DNA of 64,000 nucleotides. Source: Salinimicrobium sp963739625. GTDB taxonomy: Bacteria; Bacteroidota; Bacteroidia; Flavobacteriales; Flavobacteriaceae. The first letter of the stretch is position 1. Every line of letters starts with the position of its first letter. The position numbers and the translations under genes are program-made. The stretch lies in the NCBI GenBank assembly GCA_963739625.1, contig CAVUAU010000004.1:1-64000 (forward strand). The letters are read 5' to 3'. Positions 1 through 8,609 of this stretch are shown in pieces. The notes under the pieces were generated by a model. That model worked only from the letters and a program-made list of their open reading frames with translations, ran no database searches and was not told where the DNA came from.

Positions 1-3000
1 CGCCCAGGGTAAACCGGTGACGGTGCATCCTCCGCACACCCCCAGCCTGGGCCTGTGGTCCCCTGACGCCTACGACGGCCTGACTCGACGACTTCGAGGA
101 GCGCAAGAAGCGCTACCTCTCGATGCTGGTCGCGAGCGGCTCGAGCATGGTGGCCGCGGAGCGACTGGCGCAGGCCCGCGGCTATCTGATGACGTCGGAG
201 ATCCCCGCCCCCGGTCCCGGGTCCCGGCGGCTGCGCGCCGCGGCGCCTGAACTGGCGCGACCGCCTCACCGTGGAAGACCGACGCGTGCCGACGCGCGTT
301 ACTGCAAGCCGTACACCACCTCGTGGGCCGACGACCCGATCGTCCGGGCCCGCGACTGGTGGCAGCCGGCCATCGAGGACATCAGCATGGCGGTCGCCCG
401 GCTCACCTTTCCGCCGGCTGACACCTTCACGCCGCCTTTCGGGCCGCCGGTCACCGACACGACCGCTCCCCAGCCGCTCAAGCTGCGTGGTGAACACGTC
501 TTCTCCTTCGACGTCCTCGGCTCGACGGCGGCCTCGGCGTCCGCGCCCTCGTCGAGACCCTGCTCGCGACCGTGGAGGGCGCGGTTCCGACGCAGTTGCC
601 TGTGCAGTGCTCGACCCCTTCGCACTGGCGCTGAAGGAATGGTTCGACACCTTGCATCTCCCGGTTCCGCCCGCCGGCCCGGTTCGCACGCTGGCCGGGC
701 ACATCGGACAGGTCGCCGGGTACGACCCGCTGCAGATGGGTCGGCATCTCGGCGTGCCGCTGACCGAGGCGGTGTTCGCTGCCACGGCCGCGAGCCCGGC
801 CGCAGAAACCCGCGAGCTCACAGACACTCTCGCTTGGATGGCGGCACAGGCGGACCTGCCGTTCAGCGTCGCGCTGCCCGTCGTGGCCGACTGGGTCAGC
901 TTCGGCGCCGGCCGCCTACGTTCCGCTGTTCTCGGGTTTGGGTATGGCGGAGGGAACCCCGGAGCGTTCGGACCGCCCCGGGCGGCGACCGCCTCCCGCT
1001 GACGGCGCGGATCCTCGCTTGCGCGGCACCGGACCGGCCGCCGGTGTTCCGCTGCGACACCGACATCGCCGTCCCTATGGCGGTGGTCCTGGCCGACCTG
1101 CGACGCCACAGGGGGCTATTGGTGGCGTGCGGTGCTGTCGCACTCCGTCGTCAACACATCCTGCGCTGAAGGACACCGCTGACTTCCATGTCACCGACGT
1201 CCTGCGGTTGGTGTGCGCCACCGGCTGTACACGTCCGCGCCGGATCCTCGCGTCCCACGTTTCGTGGCGGACTCGGTCAAGGCAGCGTTGCTGCATTTCA
1301 AGTACTGGCTCGATGAGCCCCCGCCGGCGGTGAGGACGGCGGGGAGATGACGTTCTGGTCCGAGAACCACCAGATCCTGTTCCATTCCTGCGAGCTCCTG
1401 GTCGGCCAGTTGTTTCCCGACGAGGTCTTCCCTCGGTCGGGGCGATGGACGGTGGCGACCGGGTGACCGGCCGCGAGCACGAGCGGCGTGGTGCGGAGCG
1501 ACCCGACGCTGGCTCGATCGACGCTTGAGCACGGCTTCAGCGAGTGGTGCTCACCCGGCTATTACAACGAGGACTTTCCGCCGCTGCTGAACCTGTCGAC
1601 TTCGCGACGGACCCGGGGATCAGCGCCAAGGCCGCGATGGTGCTCGACCGGCTCGTCTTCGACCTGGTGCGCTTCACGACCCGCGGAAGCTTCGCCTCCT
1701 CCGCCGGTCGCGCCTACTTCGAGCACAAGGCCTTCGGCTGGAGCCAATCGGTGGGCGAGACCGTCGAGCTGCTCACGGCGCGCGGGGTGACCACATCGGG
1801 GTGGAGAACACGGCGGTCGCGCTGTGCACGTCCGAGCGCTACGCCGTCCCGGAGGTGCTGCTCGCCGTCGCCCGCGATCGGGACCAGCTCGACCGCTTCG
1901 ACCCGTTCACCGACGACTCCCGGGCCTCCGTCACGTGGCAAGAGGGTGCAGGGAGGGCATCGGCACGCGGACGCCGGACGACGTGGCGTTCTGGTGGGGG
2001 CTGGGCGGGCTATTTCACCGACGAGCTGCGCGACTCCACGCGACACGTCGCCGAGTCGCACCCGAACCTGCGCAAATCCTCGCCGATGAAGTTGCTGTGG
2101 TCTCTCGACGACGCGTTGCCCGGCTTCCTCGACGCGTTGGGCCCGTACATCAAGGCTCTCGTGTTGGACGCCGCCACCGCGGCGGGGCCTGAACGCGGCC
2201 GCCGGCATGGGACTGGTCGCCGCATTCCTCCCGTTCCCGCTCAACCTGCTATTCGGGCTCGGTAGCTTGACCTCGACGCGCTCGCGCTCCGAGTCACTCA
2301 TCAACCTCATCCACGACATCGGCAAGATGATCGTGACCGGGCTCGAGGCAGCGTGGGCGGCGATCACCGGCGACGACCCGCCCGAGCCGGACATCCCGAA
2401 GTCCGTGCTGCAGCGGACGCTGGAGTCGATGCTGGAGCTGTTCAACCGCGGGAACCTGCTCGGCCGGGCGAACCTGCGGACGTTCTCGATCGCCGACGCG
2501 ATGCTGTGCAGCGTCCAGGACCACCAGCCCGGGCAGATTTCGTTTCAGAAGCAGCCATGGATCGCCAGCCTGGGGTGCGACGTCAGTGTCTGGACCAATG
2601 CGCCGATGACTGCGGGCGGCACCGTGGGTGCGGCCGGGTGGCAGTTCTTCAAGCACCTGGTGATGCTGCAGGGCGCCGAGGCGTGGCCGACGTCGCCAAG
2701 CTCGCCGGCCTGGCCGGCATGGACGACCTGAAGAAGGAGGGCCTATACGAGTGGGGCGGCTCGCTTGCGTTCCGCGCGATCGTGCAGCACCGTGAAGCAG
2801 CCGTGATCATCTACAACTTCGACGACGTCCATCGCACGATGAGCCGGACCCCCACCCATGCCTGGTTCCCCTGCGCGTTCTTCGACGAGGTGGACCCGGC
2901 ACCGACCGGCGACGCGGTGCTGCCGGAACGAGACGGGGGTGGCACGTGGGTCTTCGGCCGCAACGGTGACGGCTACCTCGGGCTATGTTCTCCGCCCGCC

Positions 3001-3680
3001 CGGTCCGGTGGGTCCGCGACACCCGGTTCGACCAGGATCCCGATCCCTTGTCCGAAGCCACGATGGCGGACGCGGGGTTCAGCTCGACAGAGCTGCGGGC
3101 TGACAACGGCAGCAACATCTGGGTGTGCCTCATCGGCAGCACGCGGCGGCACGGCAGCTTCGCTGCGTTCAAGCAGTCGGTGCGCGACAGCTACCTCGAC
3201 ATGTCCGGGGTCGGGCACGCTGAGCTCGCTGGCGTGCGAGCTCGACGTGCCCCGCGGCGTTGGACGCGTCGGTGGGCGGGTTCCGGCTGGACGTCCACGA
3301 CGAAGACAATGACGCGCGGGTCGACGGCAGTCCCTGTCGCTGGATGAGCTGCCGCTGATGTCGAACCGATACGTCAGCGGTGCCCGACCGGGCCGTGTGG
3401 ACTCGGGTGAGAGCCGGTACACCATCAGCCACCCGACACTCGAGTTGTGGCTCAAGCACGACATCGAATTGGCGGCGCGAACTGCCAGCCCGCCAATGGA
3501 AAACCGACCCGGATGCTGATCACGACCGAGGTCGCCGGGCGGCGCGCCGCCCGTTTCCGAGTGCCGACGACGACCGACGGTCCGCTACCCAGCCCGCTGC
3601 CGCCAGGGTCCCGACAACCCGCACCCGCCGCGAACGGACCGGAGGCGCCGGTTCGGCCACGAAACCGTTGTGACGCCCTG
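1..3680 (+). CDS. Large uncharacterised actinobacterial-type protein, frame-broken, start outside window
   Basis: Very GC-rich DNA in which a continuous protein can be followed only by switching frames at least a dozen times. Readable pieces in order include KKRYLSMLVASGSSM (near 110-160), WWQPAIEDISMAVARL (near 355-405), VFRCDTDIA (near 1045), FWSENHQILFHSCELLVGQL (near 1350-1410), GFSEWCSPGYYNED (near 1530-1575), DRLVFDLVRFTTRGSFASS (near 1645-1700), FGWSQSVGET (near 1735), LLWSLDDALPGFLDALGP (near 2093-2146) and NIWVCLIGS (near 3115). The pieces stay in a fixed order, so this is probably one protein of more than 1,100 residues, possibly preceded by the tail of another gene. The reading frame closes at 3,672-3,680, just before the next start. 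I recognise it only as resembling a conserved hypothetical family of Actinomycetota and assign no function. The dense frame breaks suggest low-quality consensus. Confidence 0.5.
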
Positions 3681-3714
3681 ATTCCTCGCCACCACCTCAA
3701 CCACAGGAGCCGAC

Positions 3715-4850
3715 ATGGCCGAACCGCTGACCAACTCACGTCGGCGCTTCCGCACCGCGACCCTCACGCCGATCGAGCTGCCCATCGACGAGGCTCAACG
3801 GCGGGCGGTCAGGCGCTGAGCTGGGCGCGGTCGTCCGCAACGCGGCGATCCAAAACGACGAAATCGTCCAGCTCCGGCAAGAGGCCCGAGGCGAGGCCGA
3901 GCCGCGGCGATCGACGCGGTGCCCGGGTCATCGCGGCGGGTACTGCCGACCAGGGCCTGGAGGCTGTCCAGCAGCTGAGTCGGTGCCACCGCAGATGCTG
4001 ACCCAGGTGGTCAGCCGGGTCCAGCGTCGCCGGGAGGACGCATTCTTCGACGCCGCGCGGACCCTCGCGGCCGCCGCGGCGCCCGCCCCGGCCCAGGCGG
4101 AGGAGATGCGTCAAAGTCCCCGACAGCCACCACGATGAACCTGCAGCAGCCGAGGACGGCCATCGTGGCGCGCTCCGCCGCTCAGCTGCTCGACGTGAGT
4201 TCTCCCCGCCAGTGCGGTCAAACGTCGTCTCGGCGATGAACGCACTGTCGCCAGACGCGCCACTGGCCACACGGTCGTATTACAGCTACGCTGGCGATGC
4301 CGGTCGATGAGCAGAGGGTTTGACCTCGTCTCGCACTTCTGGAATCGAGTGAAGCCCTACCTGCCCTCCGGAGCCGACGAGGCGACGCTCGACCCGATCA
4401 CCGCTCTCGAGGAGATCGACCGCCGGCAGTCAGGCCGGAGCGGTCGCGATCGACGCCCTGCAGCGGAGGACCGTCCAGCCCCTGGGACTGCTGCACCTGG
4501 AGTCGCTAGAGATGACGCCGGCCGGCGTCGAACGCGGCGAGCTCGTCTACAGCCTGCCCATGGCGCCGAAAGAGAAGGTGACGCTCTCACACAAGGAGTG
4601 GGCGGTGCGCGAGACGGAGCTGACCGACGTCGTCCAGGACTACCTGGAGAACTACAGCGAGCGCGGTGTCGCCGAGACCGACGAGATCGCGATCGCGACG
4701 CAGACCGAGCATCGGCAGGTGGACCGTAGCGGAGGGGCGGCGTCCAACGGGGTCACACTTACCGCACCCGTCGACAGCGGCCCGGGCATTTCCACCGTCA
4801 CCAACGCGAATTCCCAACAGGAGAGCCGCAACCACACCCGCACCGTCACA
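3715..4850 (+). CDS. Second uncharacterised actinobacterial-type protein, frame-broken and cut by the join
   Basis: An ATG at 3715 follows the purine-rich, ribosome-binding-like sequence cacaggag and opens with MAEPLTNSRRRFRTATLTP. Frame changes follow, then readable segments FDLVSHFWNRVKPYL (near 4318), AVAIDALQRRTVQPLGLLHL (near 4440-4500), GVERGELVYSLPMAPKEKVT (near 4522-4581) and SERGVAETDEIAIATQTE (near 4660-4710). The last parts resemble a conserved hypothetical family whose members share an SLPxAPKExVxxSHKEW-like core; that recollection has not been tested and no function is known to me. The gene directly follows the large broken gene on the same strand, so the two may form one transcription unit. 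It has no natural end here. At about 4,850 its frame runs straight into a flavobacterial efflux-protein tail. Confidence 0.5.
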
Positions 4851-4866
4851 TCGCTTACGCAGCCCA
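4845..4866. other. Junction between high-GC and flavobacterial DNA
   Basis: Base composition, codon choice and protein affinity change within about 20 bases. Left of the junction the codons are GC-ending and the protein is the actinobacterial-type hypothetical. Right of it, from the codons for SLTQPIFN (first codon 4851), the protein is a Bacteroidota TolC-family C-terminus. The frame happens to stay open across the join, giving a chimeric reading frame of about 236 codons (4512-5222). No integrase, att-like repeat, tRNA or transposon end lies at the boundary. Confidence 0.8.
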
Positions 4867-5222
4867 TCTTCAACAGGAGACAGATAAGAACGCAGTATGA
4901 AGTGGCACAGGCAGAACAGGAAATGGCATTTTTGGAATTCCGAAGGGCTTTGCTTGTTGCTTCCAGAGAAGTTTCAGATGCGCTGTACAACTACGAAACG
5001 GCTGTTGAAAAGCAGGAAGTGATAGGAAATGAGTACGAAGCTTATGATCTGGCAACCTCCTATTCCGAAGAACTTTTGAACAATGGCTTCGCGAATTACC
5101 TGGAAGTGCTTACGGCAAGGGAAAATGCACTGAACACCAGGCTGCAGCTTATAGATGTAAGATATACTGAACTTAATGCCATTGTAAATCTTTACCAGGC
5201 GCTTGGCGGCGGCTGGCAGTAA
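4851..5222 (+). CDS. TolC-family outer-membrane efflux protein, C-terminal part only
   Basis: About 123 residues matching the end of NodT/OprM-type outer-membrane factors, which form the exit duct of RND tripartite efflux pumps. Visible features are the conserved QPIFN block, a long helical stretch (EVAQAEQEMAFLEFRRALL), a DALYNYETA helix, and the typical closing region LTARENALNTRLQLIDVRYT followed by NLYQALGGGWQ and a TAA stop. Family members are usually about 450-480 residues, so roughly the first 70 percent is missing, replaced by unrelated high-GC DNA. Its periplasmic adaptor and inner-membrane RND pump would normally lie upstream and are absent here for the same reason. A strong terminator follows. 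Confidence 0.85.
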   Translation, partial: SLTQPIFNRRQIRTQYEVAQAEQEMAFLEFRRALLVASREVSDALYNYETAVEKQEVIGNEYEAYDLATSYSEELLNNGFANYLEVLTARENALNTRLQLIDVRYTELNAIVNLYQALGGGWQ

Positions 5223-5253
5223 AATTTTTCATGATTGGATTTTTAGTTGTTGG

Positions 5254-5282
5254 AACTGTCCCCGTTTGGGGACAGTTTTTTT
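5254..5282 (+). terminator. Rho-independent terminator after the efflux gene
   Basis: Perfect 10-bp stem AACTGTCCCC/GGGGACAGTT with a GTTT loop, followed by a T run. It ends transcription from the TolC-family gene; on the opposite strand it lies at the end of the convergent DUF5996 gene. Confidence 0.9.
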
Positions 5283-5284
5283 GT

Positions 5285-6211
5285 TTATAGCGCCGATAAT
5301 GGCGGTACTCTTAGATCTTCCACGTCCCAACCGGCAAGACGTGCGCCCGCTAAATAAGCACTTTCAAAGAACTTAAGAAGCATTTCCGCCGGCTGCTGCT
5401 CGTTCAACAGCACCCGATAAGGCAGAACAGCCAGCCAGTTGCCGTTGTTTAACATCCATTTCGCTTCCGGAAGCCCAAGATCTGTCTTTTCAATTCCTTC
5501 GGGCGCAGGAAAAGTATAGGAATAGAAAGCAGGTTCGGGAATGTTAGGGTCGCCCGCCCAAAAGCCGAAGCTGATGCATTCATGGCTGTAAGCCTCTTTG
5601 TCTGAAAGCCTTGCTTCCGAAGGCATTTTTGGCGCTCTTTTGCCCGAAAACCTGGTCACGGCCAGATCCATAGAATGCCAGTACAGGTGCACCGGACAGG
5701 TCTTTCCGTAGAACCTGCCGCTAAAGCTCCTCAAAATATTCGAGGCCCAAAGCATCACTTTCCAGTAACGCTGCACATATTCCTTGTCGTAATGTTTGAT
5801 GTCATTGAGCTGGTCAAATTTCCGGTCAATATTGAGATCGAAAGGTTTGTCAAGAATATCAATTTCGATTCCGAATCTTTTCAGGATCGCCTTGAGCTGC
5901 AGATAAAAATCAGAGACCGAAACTTCTTCGGAAAGGGAAAATGAAGCCTCCTCTCCTCCCGAAGTGCAGACCTCCAGCCTGTGCTGCTGCAGGTTCAAAA
6001 GAAGTGAAAAAGTTTCGAAATCGTTCCCAAAAGGAATAGGTCCCGTGGTAAAACCCCTGGTGTCGACATATAAAGTGATGTACCACCAGTGGTTTTTCCG
6101 TGGACTAAAACTCATCCTGATCTTTCCCATGATCTGGAAGAACAGGTGCAGCGTGAGTTTTTGCTTTTCACGTCCCTCGTACTGCAATTCGGGTAACTTG
6201 TTTTTTTCCAT
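5285..6211 (-). CDS. DUF5996 family protein
   Basis: 308 residues resembling the DUF5996 family of unknown function. Family-like signatures near the N-terminus are KNHWWYITLYVDTRGFTTGP (about residues 39-58) and LQQHRLEVCTSGGE. The middle has conserved aromatic segments such as RYWKVMLWASNI, and the C-terminal half has HECISFGFWAGD and PAFYSYTFPAPEG. No catalytic motif, signal peptide or membrane segment is visible, so it is probably cytoplasmic. It is convergent with the TolC-family gene and about 60 bases downstream of the YCII lipoprotein gene, with no clear terminator between them, so it may be the last gene of the minus-strand group running from about 8.5 kb. Confidence 0.7.
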   Translation of the reverse strand: MEKNKLPELQYEGREKQKLTLHLFFQIMGKIRMSFSPRKNHWWYITLYVDTRGFTTGPIPFGNDFETFSLLLNLQQHRLEVCTSGGEEASFSLSEEVSVSDFYLQLKAILKRFGIEIDILDKPFDLNIDRKFDQLNDIKHYDKEYVQRYWKVMLWASNILRSFSGRFYGKTCPVHLYWHSMDLAVTRFSGKRAPKMPSEARLSDKEAYSHECISFGFWAGDPNIPEPAFYSYTFPAPEGIEKTDLGLPEAKWMLNNGNWLAVLPYRVLLNEQQPAEMLLKFFESAYLAGARLAGWDVEDLRVPPLSAL

Positions 6212-6273
6212 GGCAATATCTTTTTTACGGCCTCAGGCCCGCCATGCAGGTGTCAAAGAAGTAGTTTTGGGAA

Positions 6274-6781
6274 CTATTCCAGTTTTCCGCCTTTTGAGGC
6301 CCACCAGGGATGTATTTCAATCTCGAGCCTGCCTGCTTTCACCATAGGATCTATATCTCGCCAGACTATCAGCCATCTCCTGAGTTGGCGTGTTATAAAC
6401 AGCAATTCCGCGGATGTTTCCATCGTCGCCAAAAGGTCCTGCGAGGCTGAGATAGCCTTCTTCAGCCATTCGACTTAGATGCGCCAGATGCTGTTCCTGC
6501 AATTGGGCGGCTTCGGTTGAATCCTGGCTTCTGTTTTTTCCGCTTTTCAGAAAAACCATGAAATACTGCTGCATCAGGTAAGTTGAATCTTTCTCTTTAT
6601 ACAAAAAAGTCTGATAGCCTTTCTGCTTCAGCTGTTCTGCCTGCTCTTCAACAGAAAGTGCAGGTGCTGCTGTTGCGGCCTCTACCTCGGCCGGACCGGG
6701 AATTCCGCGAATGTCTTCGTTATAATCTTTGCAGGCCCAAAACAAGCTGCAGAGGAGTGTCAAAAATGCGATTTTTCTCAT
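6274..6781 (-). CDS. YCII-domain lipoprotein (frameshifted)
   Basis: The N-terminus is a lipoprotein signal with Cys17 in a LFWAC lipobox, so the protein is probably anchored in the envelope. A YCII/YciI-like domain follows (YFMVFLKSGKNR, then LSLAGPFGDDGNIRGIAVY), a small ferredoxin-like fold of largely unknown role. Near 6349 one base is missing. Restoring frame gives a natural ending that reads DPMVKAGRLEIEIHPWWA and stops at 6274-6276, matching the usual YCII C-terminus; without correction the protein ends with an unrelated tail. Its ATG overlaps the TGA of the upstream CYTH gene (ATGA), so the two are probably translationally coupled. Confidence 0.75.
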
Positions 6782-7250
6782 ACTTTCTTTTTATACGGAT
6801 TCTTGCTCAACCACGAGTTGTAATACTCCTTCTGCCCGGTTACCTCCCGGCCCAACCATTCTGGTTTTAGAAAGTTTTCTTCTTCCGAAGAAAGTTCAAT
6901 TTCGGCTAAAACAAGGCCTTCATTTTCTCCAAAGAATTGATCAACTTCATAGATGTGTTTCTCCCACCTTTACTTCATATCTATACTTTCTCAATAACTC
7001 CGGGTTCGCAAATCTTTATCAATTCTTCTGCCTCCGAGGCCAGAATTTCCTTTTCCCATTCAAAGCGGCTCATGCCGCTCTCATTCGATTTTCCTTTGAT
7101 CGTCAAAAAGCCTTTTTCTCCTCTTAATCTTACTCTCACAGTTCTGTCGGGATGCGAATTCAGGTAACCTTGCAGAATTTTTGTCTGCCGGAAAGCCTCT
7201 TTTTTGAAGCTGTTGTCTTTGACCAGAAATTTTCTTTCTATTTCGGTCAT
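6778..7250 (-). CDS. CYTH-domain protein (triphosphatase-like), two frameshifts
   Basis: The N-terminus MTEIERKFLV carries the ExExK signature of the CYTH superfamily (E3, E5, K7), whose members bind triphosphates with divalent metal; bacterial short forms are often inorganic triphosphatases. Next come RTVRVRLRGEKGFLTIKG and FEWEKEI, typical strands of the triphosphate tunnel. Frame is lost near 6985 and again near 6960. Reading through both gives YEVDQFFGENEGLVLAEIEL, the expected second acidic half of the tunnel, and a stop at 6778-6780. Corrected length is about 156 residues, normal for this class. The gene sits one base after an SDR gene and overlaps the lipoprotein gene downstream, suggesting one operon. 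Confidence 0.8.
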
Positions 7251-7251
7251 G

Positions 7252-7848
7252 TTACACTTCTTTGATCACCTGCCCTGTCACATGACCCAGCACACTTTTT
7301 CTAAAGCCATAGACCACGCGTTCCATGCTTACCGGCTTATGCCCCGGAAAAGCCGCAAAAAGCTGCGGAGAATCCTCCACAACTCCGGGGCTAACGGCAT
7401 TGATGCGCACGCCGTTCTCCAGTTCCAGCGCAGCCGCCTTTACAAAGCCATTTACTGCGGAATTTACCGCCGCCAGGTTCACCGAATTCTTCACAGGATC
7501 ATCTGAAAGTACGCCGGTGATCAACGTAAAAGAACCTTTTGGATTGATGTAATGCTGCCCAATAAGCACCAGGTTGATCTGGCCCATCATTTTAGAATTC
7601 ACACCTTTTCTGAAGTCAGCATCGGTCATTTCACTTAACGGCCCAAAATGACCGCCGCCGGCCGCACAAACCAGGGCGTCAAAAGAGCCAATTTTTTCAA
7701 ACATTTTCTTGATGGAGTCAGGATCTGTGATATCTGCCTGAATGTCTCCCGATTTTGTTCCCACTTTGATGACCTCATGGTCTTTTTCAAAGTCGGCGGT
7801 GATTTTCTTTCCTAAAGTGCCGCTGGCACCAATAATGATTATTTTCAT
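7252..7848 (-). CDS. Short-chain dehydrogenase/reductase
   Basis: 198-residue Rossmann protein. The dinucleotide-binding motif is GASGTLG (residues 7-13), followed by a short acidic loop QADITD and CAAGGG in place of the usual NNAG. At the position of the catalytic YxxxK the sequence reads NSAVNGFVKAA, so the active-site tyrosine appears replaced while the lysine may remain. VRINAVSPGVV follows as usual. This short SDR type is common in bacteria, generally without a known substrate. Its start overlaps the stop of the NAD(P)-binding protein upstream (ATGA). Confidence 0.8.
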   Translation of the reverse strand: MKIIIIGASGTLGKKITADFEKDHEVIKVGTKSGDIQADITDPDSIKKMFEKIGSFDALVCAAGGGHFGPLSEMTDADFRKGVNSKMMGQINLVLIGQHYINPKGSFTLITGVLSDDPVKNSVNLAAVNSAVNGFVKAAALELENGVRINAVSPGVVEDSPQLFAAFPGHKPVSMERVVYGFRKSVLGHVTGQVIKEV

Positions 7849-8511
7849 TTTTCTGCTTTTTCAGCGATTAGTTTTATTTCATCAGACTCTATTCTGCTTT
7901 CAGGATAGCCGTTTTTGGCAACCCCGATCATTGCGTCTGCGATAGTTTCAGGATGAATACTTCGGTATTTTTTAAGGGGCCCCACTAAAAGATGATCTCC
8001 GAATTTCATGAACTTTTTCCATAAGCTCTCAAAAATGCGTTTTTCATCCCGTTCTCCGCCAATGAGTGAAGGCTGAAAAATGTAAGTTCCCTCCGGTTTT
8101 TCGGCCAGCACATCTTTTTCCATTTCGCCTTTGACTCGGTTGTAGAAAAAGCGGCTGTCAGGATCGGCACCAAGAGCCGAAATGATCAACAGCTTCGGAA
8201 TATTATTCTTATTGCACAATTTTGCTGCCGTTAGCGGAATTCCGTAGTCGACTTTGCGGTAGATTTCGTCGTCAGGAGTTTTGGATTTTGTACTGCCTAT
8301 GCAGCAATAAACCTCATCAGCTTTAAAAAGTTCAGCATATTTTTCCAGCTCAAAGAGATCGACAATGTGCTCTTCCAGCTTGGGATCCTGAAAACCTACA
8401 GCTCTTCGTGTAAAGACTCTTCACTGTTTGGTAAGACTTGTCCTGAAGAAGCTTCTTCAGCAGAATACTTCCGGTCAATCCTGTTGCTCCTAAAACTATG
8501 GCAGTCTTCAT
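7845..8511 (-). CDS. Atypical SDR / TIP30-like NAD(P)-binding protein (frameshifted)
   Basis: Starts MKTAIVLGATGLTGS, with a Rossmann GxTGxTG loop near residues 8-14. Frame is lost near 8405. After correction it continues QDPKLEEHIVDLFELEKYAE, then CCIGSTKSKT and YRKVDY, a pattern typical of the atypical SDRs related to human HTATIP2/TIP30. The C-terminal half includes SALGADPDSRFFYNRVKGEME and IFQPSLIGGERDE, where the Y-x-x-x-K pair (YNRVK) sits. About 221 residues after correction. It heads a tight minus-strand group with the SDR gene, overlapping it by 4 bases. The substrate is unknown. Confidence 0.75.
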
Positions 8512-8568
8512 GCTCTAAAATTGCTTTTTTGAAGGTACTTCATTTCCGACAAGAAATCAAAGATGCCG

Positions 8569-8583
8569 AAAAATGACATTTTT
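8569..8583. repeat. Palindrome of the AAAAATGNCATTTTT family
   Basis: Exact 15-mer core (AAAAATGACATTTTT) in the divergent spacer between the NAD(P)-binding gene and dinB, just upstream of the dinB promoter element. Other exact copies lie at 18792, 42833, 50716 and 57640. Confidence 0.7.
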
Positions 8584-8597
8584 GTGACTCTATGCTT

Positions 8598-8605
8598 TAA
8601 TTTTG
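8598..8605 (+). promoter_or_regulatory. Promoter -7 element of dinB
   Basis: TAATTTTG matches the Bacteroidota -7 consensus TAnnTTTG. It ends 4 bases before the dinB ATG, so the transcript would be leaderless or nearly so. No TTTG lies at the ideal 19-base spacing; the AAAAATGACATTTTT palindrome occupies the -33 region. Confidence 0.5.
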
Positions 8606-8609
8606 CCAC

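Noticed and set aside
1714..2445. Long minus-strand open frame (243 codons) in the high-GC segment
   Set aside because: High GC leaves few stops in every frame. The plus-strand peptides here form conserved-looking, ordered segments, while the minus frame is arginine- and serine-rich without motifs.
4512..5222. A 236-residue fusion protein combining the hypothetical domain with an efflux-protein tail
   Set aside because: The two halves differ in base composition and taxonomic affinity and meet at a sharp boundary; treated as a junction artefact rather than a novel fusion.
5254..5282. GC-rich hairpin as an attachment site near the chimeric junction
   Set aside because: It has the stem-loop plus T run of a terminator, lies 400 bases from the junction and has no partner copy.
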